Below are positions 6,197 to 16,000 of a DNA stretch of 32,088 bases, one piece after another; position 1 is the stretch's first letter, and each line of letters opens with the position of its first letter. The stretch spans positions 1-32,088 of the forward strand of contig CAMTOV010000015.1 of the NCBI GenBank assembly GCA_947074235.1, given 5' to 3'. The notes beneath the pieces are model-generated. The model did not search any database, was not told the DNA's origin, and saw nothing but the letters and a program-made list of their open reading frames with translations. Made by a program: the position numbers and the translations under genes. This stretch comes from an uncultured Bacteroides sp. Its GTDB lineage: Bacteria > Bacteroidota > Bacteroidia > Bacteroidales > Bacteroidaceae.

Positions 6197-7663
6197 TTAA
6201 GGCCGAATTGTCACAGAAGTGCGTTCGTTAGATTTTATAACACGCTCCATCTCTCTTAAATTAGATTGTATGGGTGATTTTACAAAATCGGGCACATTGT
6301 ACGTGAACGTTGAATAGGTGTAGAATGATTGTGGATCTCTTTGCGGTAATAAAAAGGGTTTGGATATAACACCGTTTTCATCAATCATTGCTAAGTATGG
6401 TTTGGTGTATAGCCCATCCTCACGACGACTGCTAAATACAAACCAACGTGAGTTGCTACTCCAATTATGAAAGCTCTCAGTGTCATTACTATTTACTTCA
6501 TCTAGTTGGCGTATTGCATTGTTGGCAATATCATACAACCATAAGTCAGCTTCCTTGTGCCAAATAGAAAAGTTGCCATAATCGGAGAGGGTAAACATGA
6601 TGTATCTACCATCATACGATGGTCTGGGGAAGGATACACTTTTATTCATTTCTCTGGCATTCACCAAGGTGTCTACCTTTTCACCAAAATGTCCTGTTTG
6701 AGGGTCGAAATCTATGCTGCAAAGGTTGTATTTTACATCTTTATATTCATGTGGCATATTTTTGGCATCGGCCGAGCAGAAATATAGTTTTGTGCCATCG
6801 GCCGAAAATACGGGGAAGGTTTCAAACGCATCTTTTCTTTTTAGCTCCGGGCTCAACAGAATTTCGTGAGTAGTGGGATGATAGACAACAACGTCGGACG
6901 CCATATCCATTACCTCGATTCGCTCATTTTCTACTGCATGAAACGATTGACGTGTCTCATTAACAGAATATGCAATATATTCTCCATTGGGATGCCAATA
7001 AGGATACACGCAAGCCGAAAGCGTAGAGTCGGTTTTGGTGTTTAACATCTCAATCTCTGTGTCTTGTTGTAATATGGTGCCCCCATTGCCCCCGCGAATG
7101 TGCAAGCTTATATTTGTAGGGTCGGCTTGATTGAAGGCATGACAATTGACACACATTCCCGCTACCAAGGTATTTTCAATGATAGCCTTTTCTTCGAAAG
7201 TAGAAAGGTCTCTTTCATAGATTCCCATCTTGCTATATACCTCATATCCAGGAGCGATTTTGCGATAAACCAATCCGTAATCGATAGGATATCTGCTGAT
7301 GTGCATAGCAAAAGGCTTGTATTCTACCCAACCATCTTTTTGCTTCGCAGCTAGTGTCACTAACAAACTATCGCCTAAGTTGTTTTTAAGCAACTCTTGC
7401 CACTTCTTTAATGGAAAATTGGTACTCTTTTTATTGTTAATTCTAATCTCTTGTCCGTTATTTCCTCGTACTATTACATCAATTCTAGAATAGTCTGCTC
7501 CCATGTAGCTGAAGTTCATAGGTGCAATGGTCGATGGGATGGTTACATTGATGTAATCGGGAAAGATAGGTGGATATTCTGCTATTAAAGTGGGGTTTTT
7601 AACGGCTGTGTTGCACGAAGTCAATAGGCCTATTAATAGGGATAGCAATATATATTTTCTCAT
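6197..7663 (-). CDS. TolB/PD40-like beta-propeller lipoprotein with CxxCH motif
   Basis: This 488-residue predicted lipoprotein has lipobox LLTSC with Cys17. Residues about 25-165 form a beta-rich N-terminal region. CVNCH at 171-175 is a classical c-type haem attachment motif. From about residue 215 onward come PD40/TolB-type blades: YPYWHPNGEYIAYSVN, FPVFSADGTKLYFCSAD, FPRPSYDGRYIMFTLSD and HNWSSNSRWFVFSSRRED. Other Cys residues occur but only one CxxCH, so at most one haem would be bound. The gene starts 5 nt after the DUF6057-like gene ends, so they are co-transcribed. Propellers of this kind usually bind partners or ligands and need not be enzymes. The link to TolB is fold level only; this is not the Tol-Pal protein. 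The function in the uptake locus is unknown. Confidence 0.8.
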   Translation of the reverse strand: MRKYILLSLLIGLLTSCNTAVKNPTLIAEYPPIFPDYINVTIPSTIAPMNFSYMGADYSRIDVIVRGNNGQEIRINNKKSTNFPLKKWQELLKNNLGDSLLVTLAAKQKDGWVEYKPFAMHISRYPIDYGLVYRKIAPGYEVYSKMGIYERDLSTFEEKAIIENTLVAGMCVNCHAFNQADPTNISLHIRGGNGGTILQQDTEIEMLNTKTDSTLSACVYPYWHPNGEYIAYSVNETRQSFHAVENERIEVMDMASDVVVYHPTTHEILLSPELKRKDAFETFPVFSADGTKLYFCSADAKNMPHEYKDVKYNLCSIDFDPQTGHFGEKVDTLVNAREMNKSVSFPRPSYDGRYIMFTLSDYGNFSIWHKEADLWLYDIANNAIRQLDEVNSNDTESFHNWSSNSRWFVFSSRREDGLYTKPYLAMIDENGVISKPFLLPQRDPQSFYTYSTFTYNVPDFVKSPIQSNLREMERVIKSNERTSVTIRP

Positions 7664-7668
7664 GATAG

Positions 7669-9444
7669 TTAGTTTTTTGCTTCAAATAATAAATAGCTCC
7701 AATAGGTGTTGCCAAATCGCTGCTTAAGAATTGTCTCTGCATCCGGTTGCTTAATGTAAATGCGAGCGAAGTCGGTTACTGATTGCTTTACGGACTCTGA
7801 TATGCTCCAGGGCATGCCATCAAACGATTTGTTTTGTTGGGTCCACACAAAGACAAGTAATTCTTGATATGATCGAGGGATGTGATTGTAACTTAAATCT
7901 TTGCCAAGGGGGTAATATCTCATAAATGAATCGATGTTTTTACTCAACAATGTATGAGCAAGCATATATTCGAATGCCATCTTGTTTTCTTTATTGTGTT
8001 GCACCAGTAAACCCAACATGATATCTTGCTCGGTAGGGCTGAATAGAAAATCTTCTTGATATCTAAGTCGTCTCAGTTTTCCCCATTCGGGATGCTTGTT
8101 TATTTTTTCTTCATTGTAAAGGTAAGTCAGTGTCTCTTCTGCCCATTTCTTGTAAAACAAGGTTTGGGATAGCGCATAAAGGTACTTGGCTGCAACTTCG
8201 TATTGGCCATTTATTAAATTGGTTTCTGCCAATCGTTTATAAGCACGTGCACTTTTGCGGAAGTTTGGAATAGCCTCCATCGCTTCAAACGTATAGCGTT
8301 GGGCTGTATTGATCATTCCTAAATGATAATAGGCTTCGCTCGTAGGGAGGGGTGAAGTGAAATCTCGTTGAAATACAGGTAATAACCCCTCTACTCCGTT
8401 TTGGTAAAAAGTGAACATGCGATCTCCCAATTGGTTAGTTTTGGCTAGTGCAAGATTTAGACAAGTTACTGAAAAGGGCGAAGTAGGGCTTTTCTTTTCA
8501 GCCTTTTTTATTACTTCAGACCACTTCTGAGTTCTTACTAAATAATCGTACTCTAAAGCTTCTTCTTTGGCCGAGTTTGTAGTGAAGCTAATTGATAGGT
8601 AAGCGATGCCAATGAGAGAAATCATTTGTGCTATAATTACTATATTACCATGCTTCTTGAGCTTGGCAGGCAAGATAATAAATAATGGCGGTATAAAGAT
8701 GGCAAGAAAAAAAATAACTAACACGGTATATGGAAGAACTGCTGGAAATCTGTAGTAATTAATCCCTGTGAATAAGTTTGCCAATGGATATTGTATCCAT
8801 TTTTGTGCAAGTAGCGGACAGGCAATACTTATTGCTACCAACACAATAGTGAGTAGCAGCGCTAAGAATACTTTCTTGGATTTGGCTGTTATAAACCATT
8901 CATGAAAGACGATAAGAATTACTGCGATGTAAAAAGCGCTACCAATGCACCAATATAGCAAGGGCAATAAAAGTACTCCATATGATATACGAATGATATT
9001 TAAATTTATCTTACTATAAAACAGTGTGAATACTAAACTAATGATGATTGCTATGACAAAAGAAAGCATTGCATTTTCATCACATAAAAAAGCCCAAATG
9101 GCGATAGAGGGAAGAAGAGTTAGTGGATAAAATGAATCAGCACGCTTGAAGCCTTTTGAAATAAACCAAATTAGTTGCTGCACTGCCACTAGCAGAATAC
9201 TTATTAAAGCAGCACCAATCCAACTGTTGTAATAAAACTGAGTAATGAACTCACCCAGATAATCGGCTAATCCACCAGGGATTGAAATTCGCTCTTGCCA
9301 ATAAAGTGCATCAAATAAGAAAAGCTGGAACTGCTCTTGATAATGTAAATGCGATGAGTAAAAGATTGTAAAAAAAAGAAATACTGCAATAGCTAGCGCT
9401 AAAGTGAATATTATCTTATTTAAGTTTTGTGTCATTAACTTCAT
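7669..9444 (-). CDS. DUF6057-like polytopic membrane protein with TPR-like tail
   Basis: This is a 591-residue inner-membrane protein. The first half (about residues 10-295) contains roughly eight to ten hydrophobic segments. The second half is soluble and helical, with TPR-like spacing (for example AYYHLGMINTAQRYTFEAMEAIPNF and YKRLAETNLINGQYEVAAKYLYAL). This layout matches the family I know as DUF6057, which has no assigned role. ATG codons at 9444 and 9435 are both usable. It lies between the DUF4369 lipoprotein (58-nt gap) and the propeller lipoprotein (5-nt gap), so the three probably form one membrane-associated unit. The topology suggests an anchor with a periplasmic or cytoplasmic repeat domain; which side it faces cannot be told here. 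Confidence 0.75.
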   Translation of the reverse strand: MKLMTQNLNKIIFTLALAIAVFLFFTIFYSSHLHYQEQFQLFLFDALYWQERISIPGGLADYLGEFITQFYYNSWIGAALISILLVAVQQLIWFISKGFKRADSFYPLTLLPSIAIWAFLCDENAMLSFVIAIIISLVFTLFYSKINLNIIRISYGVLLLPLLYWCIGSAFYIAVILIVFHEWFITAKSKKVFLALLLTIVLVAISIACPLLAQKWIQYPLANLFTGINYYRFPAVLPYTVLVIFFLAIFIPPLFIILPAKLKKHGNIVIIAQMISLIGIAYLSISFTTNSAKEEALEYDYLVRTQKWSEVIKKAEKKSPTSPFSVTCLNLALAKTNQLGDRMFTFYQNGVEGLLPVFQRDFTSPLPTSEAYYHLGMINTAQRYTFEAMEAIPNFRKSARAYKRLAETNLINGQYEVAAKYLYALSQTLFYKKWAEETLTYLYNEEKINKHPEWGKLRRLRYQEDFLFSPTEQDIMLGLLVQHNKENKMAFEYMLAHTLLSKNIDSFMRYYPLGKDLSYNHIPRSYQELLVFVWTQQNKSFDGMPWSISESVKQSVTDFARIYIKQPDAETILKQRFGNTYWSYLLFEAKN

Positions 9445-9502
9445 ATACAGGCGAATTAGAAGGTTTACTGGCTTTTCATTTTATTACTGCTTACTCAAAT
9501 GC

Positions 9503-10105
9503 TTAATTTGATAATTTATCTAAGCTTTTTTTTTGTTCTTCACGCAAAGAGTGGTAAGTCATTGAATGGATAAACTGTCCTACTGTGTTGCTGTCATTTT
9601 GCATTAGAATCTGGTAATTAAAATCTTGCTGTCTAATAATTAACGTGTCTTTAAAGGATGCTAGTAATAGGGAATCTTGGGTGTTGCTTGCCTCTTTAAT
9701 TCTCTGATGAAGAATAGCTGACTCACTATTTGTTTTTATTAAGTTGTTCTTCCAGTTTTGCAATACTTCATTTTGTGGTGTACCATAGGCAGCGCTTGTA
9801 GAGTCAGCAATGATGTATGTTGTACCCGGTTCGGTTATAACGATGAGTTCTTGTATCGCTAATCTTAAAAGAGGACGCATACGAAGAATCTTTACCTCTT
9901 CATCATTGCCTTTAAATGTGAATTTCCCATCTTTAATTCGGGTAGAGTCTACAGTCTCCGGTGATGCATTCTTAAATGGTACTAAATAGATTAATTCACC
10001 ATCATATATGTTGGATGGCAATGAACCTGATATCTCATAGGTGTAATTTTGTGGTTTGCAGTGACAAAATAAAAAGAGTATACTGATTAATAAGATGATC
10101 TTCAT
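9503..10105 (-). CDS. Stand-alone DUF4369 lipoprotein
   Basis: This 200-residue predicted lipoprotein has a hydrophobic core followed by FCHC, with Cys16 (or Cys14) as the likely lipidated residue. Residues about 20-115 match the DUF4369 pattern: YEISGSLP, DGELIYLVPF, DSTRIKDGKFTFKG, LIVITEPGTTYIIAD. In Bacteroidetes this domain is normally the N-terminal part of TlpA-like thioredoxin lipoproteins. Here no thioredoxin domain and no CxxC active site follow; the last 80 residues are helical and charged. It is the first gene of the second transcription unit, with a good promoter at 10178-10208. The missing oxidoreductase domain suggests either a pared-down variant with a binding role or an ancestral truncation. 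The terminal stretch looks intact rather than decayed. Confidence 0.75.
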   Translation of the reverse strand: MKIILLISILFLFCHCKPQNYTYEISGSLPSNIYDGELIYLVPFKNASPETVDSTRIKDGKFTFKGNDEEVKILRMRPLLRLAIQELIVITEPGTTYIIADSTSAAYGTPQNEVLQNWKNNLIKTNSESAILHQRIKEASNTQDSLLLASFKDTLIIRQQDFNYQILMQNDSNTVGQFIHSMTYHSLREEQKKSLDKLSN

Positions 10106-10177
10106 GTGTTTTTAAAAGGATATTGTAAGATTGTTGATATCAGTTGAGGCTCATGTTGTTATCATAAAGTCTGTTGA

Positions 10178-10208
10178 CAAATATACTGATTCTTAGAGCA
10201 ACAAGCAA
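10178..10208 (-). promoter_or_regulatory. Promoter of the DUF4369-DUF6057-propeller unit
   Basis: The minus strand has TTG at 10208-10206, a 20-nt spacer and TATATTTG at 10185-10178. This is a full match to the Bacteroidetes housekeeping pattern. The start would be near 10171, about 65 nt before the ATG at 10105. It shows that these genes can be expressed apart from susCD. Confidence 0.65.
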
Positions 10209-10254
10209 CTAATCATTTTATAATTGTACGATATTATTCTTTTAATAAAGATAG

Positions 10255-10282
10255 AAGAGGTGAGCCGTAAGACTCACCTCTT
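10255..10282 (-). terminator. Terminator after the susC-susD-lipoprotein unit
   Basis: A 10-bp perfect stem (AAGAGGTGAG / CTCACCTCTT) closes an 8-nt loop, followed on the minus strand by CTATCTTTATT. It lies 78 nt after the stop codon at 10360. The T run is broken, so read-through into the next unit is possible. Confidence 0.75.
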
Positions 10283-10286
10283 GCTA

Positions 10287-10301
10287 TTTAACCATTAAAC
10301 A
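10287..10301 (-). repeat. 15-bp motif shared with 4706-4720
   Basis: TTTAACCATTAAACA on the plus strand, identical to 4706-4720. It sits between the stop codon of the surface lipoprotein gene and the terminator at 10255-10282. Confidence 0.7.
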
Positions 10302-10359
10302 TTTATATTATTCAACATATTATTGGTTGTTGAATTAATATCACAATAATTGTATTTGT

Positions 10360-11187
10360 TTATTCAGCCTTGAAATTCCAGAACCATGCAGTTCCCCAGT
10401 CGCCAGATCCTGGTTCGGGAGCACATAGGTGGAGTTTGTCAGCGTCTAGATATAAAATTTGATAATCATATTGATATGCATAGTTGCCGTTAAGCTGTAC
10501 GCCAAGCAAAGGAATGCTACCGCTGAATGTAAGTTGACCTTCACTCCAGCCTTCTTTTACAGATGCAGATAAATCCCAATCGATAGTACCGGTTGTACCT
10601 CTGCTCATTTCTGTTTTCTTTCCAGCAAGCGTGAATTTCATCCATCCATTAAGTCCATCTTTAGGCAATCCTGCTTTATCACATTCAGCGTCAATGTCGC
10701 TTGCTTGCACTACCCACCAGCCTGGTCCATCGTTCTGTAAATATGCTCCATTACCAAATACACCATTTGATGCTTCTGTGTCCCAAGTCCATGTTTTATT
10801 GGTGAAATTACTACCAAATAGGTAAGAGTAGATTTGAGGAACATCCACATAATCTGTAATTGTTACGTTCTCGCTAAATCCTACAATAGTACCATCCTGA
10901 TTCATCATTCTAACTGTTATGCTAGTTAAAGGAGGAACACCAATAATCTCTCCAGATGTTCCATAAGAGATGATATTGTTGTCTTGATCAAGAATTTGAA
11001 CTGTCAATGTAGGATTGGTGGTATAGGTAAATTTATTCTGGTTAGCAACAGTCTGTGTAAGAGTTACAGCTTTCTGTAACTCTGCAACTGTCATATCTGC
11101 AGACTCTTTACCTTCATGCTCTATTATAGGATCGCAAGAAGCAAAAAATCCTGCGACTAAAGCCAATGTTAAATATATCTTTTTCAT
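10360..11187 (-). CDS. SusD-linked surface lipoprotein, ligand-binding candidate
   Basis: This is a 275-residue predicted lipoprotein (lipobox FFASC, Cys18). It lies directly behind susD, where Bacteroidales loci place SusE/SusF-like or other surface glycan-binding proteins. Residues about 30-120 look like an Ig/BACON-type beta domain (TLTVQILDQDNNIISYGTSG, SITVRMMNQDGTIVGFSE). Residues about 130-275 are rich in Trp and Tyr (TWTWDTE, GPGWWVVQ, GWSEGQLTF, WGTAWFWNF), suggesting a carbohydrate-binding beta sandwich. No catalytic motif is recognised. The ATG at 11187 is used because the alternative two codons upstream is TTG. It is separated from susD by 19 nt and is the last gene of this unit. 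I do not recognise the exact family; the binding role is inferred from position and aromatic content. Confidence 0.75.
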   Translation of the reverse strand: MKKIYLTLALVAGFFASCDPIIEHEGKESADMTVAELQKAVTLTQTVANQNKFTYTTNPTLTVQILDQDNNIISYGTSGEIIGVPPLTSITVRMMNQDGTIVGFSENVTITDYVDVPQIYSYLFGSNFTNKTWTWDTEASNGVFGNGAYLQNDGPGWWVVQASDIDAECDKAGLPKDGLNGWMKFTLAGKKTEMSRGTTGTIDWDLSASVKEGWSEGQLTFSGSIPLLGVQLNGNYAYQYDYQILYLDADKLHLCAPEPGSGDWGTAWFWNFKAE

Positions 11188-11206
11188 TTTCAATTGAGTT
11201 TAAATG

Positions 11207-12994
11207 TTATTGATTCCAACCAGCATATTCAGCATCGCCACCAGTCCAGCCTGGGTTTTGTGTTAACACTTCAGATAAAGATATCTGTGCTTCTGGAATT
11301 TTAAAGAAACCTGCAGTAGCTTTATAACGAGAAGAGTAACCTCCGTTTTGTGGAGTATTAGTTGTTGGAGTTCCTTCTACATAGATGTTTTGCCCTAATT
11401 GTTTATCTAAGGCATCTGCGGCAATGTGCCAACGGCGTATGTCATTCCAACGTGTTCCTTCGAAAGCAAGCTCCCAACGGCGTTCTTTTTGCAAAGCATC
11501 CAAAGAGTAGCCGCCTATAGGTGTTAGTTTGGCACGGGTGCGTACTTTGTTAATACCTTCTACATTTTCCTTCAATTCCGATTGCATTAAAAGTACATCG
11601 GCAAAACGCACTAATATTAAATCATGAATATTATTTAATTGCATGTTGATCGGAGCTGCGTCAGTTGACCATCCGTCAGGACCATACATAGCAATATCAA
11701 AACAAGCTAGATATTCATCATCTGGAAATTTATCAGTAAGAGTTGTATTTTTACAAGAAACAGGTGATTGCTTTTTAGCATAATAATCAGTTTCTTGGAT
11801 AAAATCAGACCATCCGCCATAAGTGTAGTTAGGTAGCTCTTTCACATCTTGAATAGAGGCTTCTCTACGAATGTCGGTTGGTTCAGCAGTAGCCCATTCT
11901 CTAACTAAATTGGGAGTTACAGGGCCTGCACCCCAACCTTGTCCAAATGGGAATGTATTTCCGTAAGCTTGTCCACCACGTATACCGAAATGAAGTGAGT
12001 AACTATTACCATATCCAATAGTTGTTTGCCAAGAAGCTAATTTGTTGTATTTAATTGCAAACATTGATTCAGGATTTACTGCATTATCATTTTGAACCCA
12101 TGCAAATCCTTTACCTGATGTATAAGGATAATCTTCCACAGTAAAACTATTGGTATAAGCCCATAAGTTTTGATAATCACTTACTAAAGAATATGCATTA
12201 CTGCTAACAATGGCATCAAGTACACTTATAACATTTTCTTTAGTTAATGTAGAGCCATCTGCTAATGTTACTGATGTTAATGGAGAATAGTTAGTACTTG
12301 TAATTTCAGTAATATCTTCACCGTTACAATACATACCAGTGTAATACAACCATGCACGGCCTAACAATGCTCCTGCACCATATTTATCAAGATGACCATC
12401 AAGACCACGTTCAGCTGGCATAATATCGAAAGCTGTCTTTAAATCTAATAGTATTTGACCGAAAACATCTGCTGCCGAAGATTGTGGAAGATCTTCTGTT
12501 GAAGGTGTTGTAATCAATGGAATTCTACCAAATTGAGATATTAATTCATAATAATAGAAAGCACGCAATGTTAACGCTTCTCCTAATATTCTGTTTTTTG
12601 CATCCTCACTAGGAAATCCTTTACAGTTGTCTATTGCATTGATTAAACTATTAGCACGGAAAATACCAGTATAACGATCTGACCAAAATTGTTGCAGCAT
12701 ATTTTCTTGATAATTACATAATATATCTAATGCTTGCATTAATTTATCATTACCACCACCACCACCGTAGTTGTCATCACTAGCTAAAGTAGAAAGATAA
12801 AAGAAAGACATTTGAGGGTTAGCGCTAACTTGACTCAAATTTTGGTATACACCAGCTAACATTTGGTTAGCATCATCATAAGATTCTGGGAAGGTAGATG
12901 TGGTTTTATCGGTGTAATTGGTGGTATCCAATGCATCCTCACATCCATAAAATGTAAAAGCCAGAATCGCAAATATATATGTTAATTTTTTCAT
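11207..12994 (-). CDS. susD: SusD/RagB-family outer-membrane nutrient-binding lipoprotein
   Basis: This 595-residue protein has signal sequence and lipobox FTFYGC (Cys18). It follows the SusD pattern: an N-terminal SusD-like segment with YDDANQMLAGVYQNL and LTLRAFYYYELISQFGRIPLIT, the helical TPR-like core, and the C-terminal RagB segment DVLLMQSE, INKVRTRA, LQKERRWELAFEGTRWNDIRRW and a terminal LTQNPGW. SusD proteins sit as lids on SusC and capture ligand at the cell surface. The ATG at 12994 gives a normal signal peptide; three codons upstream is only TTG. susC ends 11 nt upstream, so the pair is co-transcribed. Family level is certain; substrate cannot be read from the sequence. Confidence 0.95.
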   Translation of the reverse strand: MKKLTYIFAILAFTFYGCEDALDTTNYTDKTTSTFPESYDDANQMLAGVYQNLSQVSANPQMSFFYLSTLASDDNYGGGGGNDKLMQALDILCNYQENMLQQFWSDRYTGIFRANSLINAIDNCKGFPSEDAKNRILGEALTLRAFYYYELISQFGRIPLITTPSTEDLPQSSAADVFGQILLDLKTAFDIMPAERGLDGHLDKYGAGALLGRAWLYYTGMYCNGEDITEITSTNYSPLTSVTLADGSTLTKENVISVLDAIVSSNAYSLVSDYQNLWAYTNSFTVEDYPYTSGKGFAWVQNDNAVNPESMFAIKYNKLASWQTTIGYGNSYSLHFGIRGGQAYGNTFPFGQGWGAGPVTPNLVREWATAEPTDIRREASIQDVKELPNYTYGGWSDFIQETDYYAKKQSPVSCKNTTLTDKFPDDEYLACFDIAMYGPDGWSTDAAPINMQLNNIHDLILVRFADVLLMQSELKENVEGINKVRTRAKLTPIGGYSLDALQKERRWELAFEGTRWNDIRRWHIAADALDKQLGQNIYVEGTPTTNTPQNGGYSSRYKATAGFFKIPEAQISLSEVLTQNPGWTGGDAEYAGWNQ

Positions 12995-13005
12995 GTTACT
13001 CAAGA

Positions 13006-16000
13006 TTAAAATTTAATATTAACACCTAGCATATAGGTTCTTGGAGTTGGGTAGTAGCCCAAGTCAACACCTAATGCCCATTCATCACTTGAACCACCAT
13101 TAGAACCAATTTCAGGATCCATACCTTTATAATTGGTAATTGTGAATAAGTTTTGAGCTGCGAAATAAACACGAAGTTGTGGGAATGGACAGCCTTTCCA
13201 AAGTTTCTTGAAATCATAACCCACGGTTAAGTTCTGCATACGGAAATAGTCAGCATTTTCAATATAAATGTCTGATATTTGTTGGAAGTTAACCCCACTA
13301 TTACCTGGAATCAAACGAGGATACTTGTTTGAAGTACCTTCACCATGCCAGTAGTTGAAAACTTCTGTAGTATAGTTTTCATATTGTCCATCAGTAAACT
13401 TACGATAAGAGCGAATGTTTTGTCCACCAAATGCACCATAAGTAGTCACAGCTAAATCAAAACCTTTATATTCGAAGTTTAGAGAGAATCCTAAAGTTAA
13501 ATCTGGATGTGGGTTACCAATTTGAGTTTTATCATCTTCATTGATAATACCATCACCATTCACGTCAACGAATTTTAAATCACCAGGTTGTAGTGAGTTT
13601 CCTTGTAGCGCATTAGCTACTTTACCATCACAGTTTTTATTGATGTAATTTTGTAAGTCTGTTTGATTTTGGATTACACCTTCTGTTTTATATCCGTAGA
13701 AATAACCGATAGGTTTACCAACTTCCATGCGATAACAAGGAGAAGTATTTTGTGATAACACATCACCAACTCCTTCTATATAGCCTTTTGAGTTTTTAAC
13801 TTCAGTTACTTTATTCTTATTGTGTGCAAGATTCAAGTTAACTCCATATCTAAAATCTTTGCCTACCATGTCATTCCAGCTTAATGCCAATTCAAAACCT
13901 TCATTTTTCACGGTACCACCATTGATATAAGCACCAGGTGCTCCCCATGTTGCTGGTTGGTCTGCTTGAATCAACAAGTCTCTAGTCTTTTTAATATAAT
14001 AATCGAAATTAACACCCAATCTGCTACGTAAGAAACGCATATCCAAACCAATATTAGTTTGTTCTGAAGTTTCCCAAGTTAGGTCAGGGTTTGGCACGAT
14101 ATTAGGATATCCCCCTTGAGTGGCACTGTTCTTATCACCATATGGGTATTGTCCATAATCATCAAACTTAATTGTTGCTAAGTATTGGAAGTTTGGAACA
14201 TTACAGTTACCATTTTCCCCCCAGCTGGCACGAATTTTTAAGAAATCCAACCATGAAGAAGCTGATTCCATCCAAGATTCATTGCTTACAACCCAACCTG
14301 CAGAGAATGATGGGAATATACCCCAACGTTTGCCCCTTGCAAAGTTTGAAGAGCCGTCACCACGAAGAATAACGCTTGCCATATAAGTTTCATTGTAGTC
14401 ATAGTTGATACGACCAAAGAATGAAGCCAATGCACCGTCACCCCATGGAGTGCCTGTAGCTGCAGTAGGAGCTGTAGACATTGAGTTGCTCAACCAAGCG
14501 CGTTTGAAGTCATCGAATAAAAGGTTGTTGGCAGTTGCCGACATACTTTCACCCATGCCATGGCCTGATTTTTGGAATGCTTGTCCTACTAATACATCAA
14601 AGTTGTTTTTGTTTAATACACTAAAACGATAGCTTAATGTGTTTTCGATAGACCAACTCCAACCTGTACCCATTGATTGAGATACGCTATTAACAGCATT
14701 GCTATCTCCTTGATCATTAATCTTATATACAGGGCTATAACCGCGCCAAGAGTTTGAACTTTGTTTATAAGTAAATTGACCACGATAGTTCAAATTCTTA
14801 ATAGGTTGAATTTTTAAATAACCACTTAAAGTCATACCATAGTTTTTGCTAAGGTTATTACCTTGTTGGCTATTAACCATTTTGGCGATAGGATTACTTG
14901 TATATGAGTTATAGTCAAACCAACCTTGTTGGCTAGTTCCACCTGAGTTTTTTAAATCATCATACATATAATAACCACCATCAGAATTATAAGCAGGAAT
15001 CAATGGATTAGCACGCAATGCATTAGAGATATCATTGGTGTATTGATTTCCTGTATTAATACCCGATTGTTGGTTGTGGTTATAGAAGAAGTTTTGTCCA
15101 AAAGTAATAATGTCCAAATTGCCTTTTCTCCACAAAACATGCTCTGAATTCATACGTACAGTACCGCGTTTGAAGTTAGAAGCACATGGTTTACCTAAGA
15201 TACCGTCTTGTTGAGTAAAAGATACACCAGTTGAGAATGTAGAGAATTCAGAACCGCCTGCAATGTTAAGAGAGTTGGTAGTTGTAAATGCATTTTTATT
15301 ACGCATTTCTTCTAGCCAGTTTGTTCCCTTATCACTTCCGTCCATATAAGCATTATATTGAGCTTGCGACATGTATCTAGTCCATTCATAAGGATCTTTA
15401 CCTGTGTTGAAGTTAATTTGATCCATAATGCCCATGTATTGTTTAGCATTAAGTAGATCGGGCATTCTATACACATTTTGCCATCCGAAACTACCATCAT
15501 AGCTTACCATGATTTTACCCACTTTACCTTGTTTGGTAGTAACCAAAATTACACCATTGGCAGCGCGAGCACCATAGATTGCACTAGATGCAGCATCTTT
15601 CAAAACGTCTAATGATTCGATATCTCCAGGGCTTATTGCATTGATATCTCCTTCAACACCGTCTATAATATAAAGAGGAGTAGTGCTACGGTTAGAACCA
15701 GCACCACGAATGTTTACTTTAAATCCTGAGCCCGGTTGGCCAGATTCAGTAACAATATTTACACCGGGAGTTTGACTTTGAAGTGCATTAAGTGGGCTAA
15801 CTGTGTTTAACTTAGCGATATTGTCGCCCTTTACTTGAACTGTAGCACCTGTTACAAGTTTCTTTTTCTGTGTACCATAACCCATTACTACAACTTCATC
15901 CAATGACTGTGAATCTTCTTGTAGTGTAACTTTTACATTGCTTTGATTAGCAACATTGATTTCTTGTGGAATATAGCCGATATAGCTAATGATAATAGTT

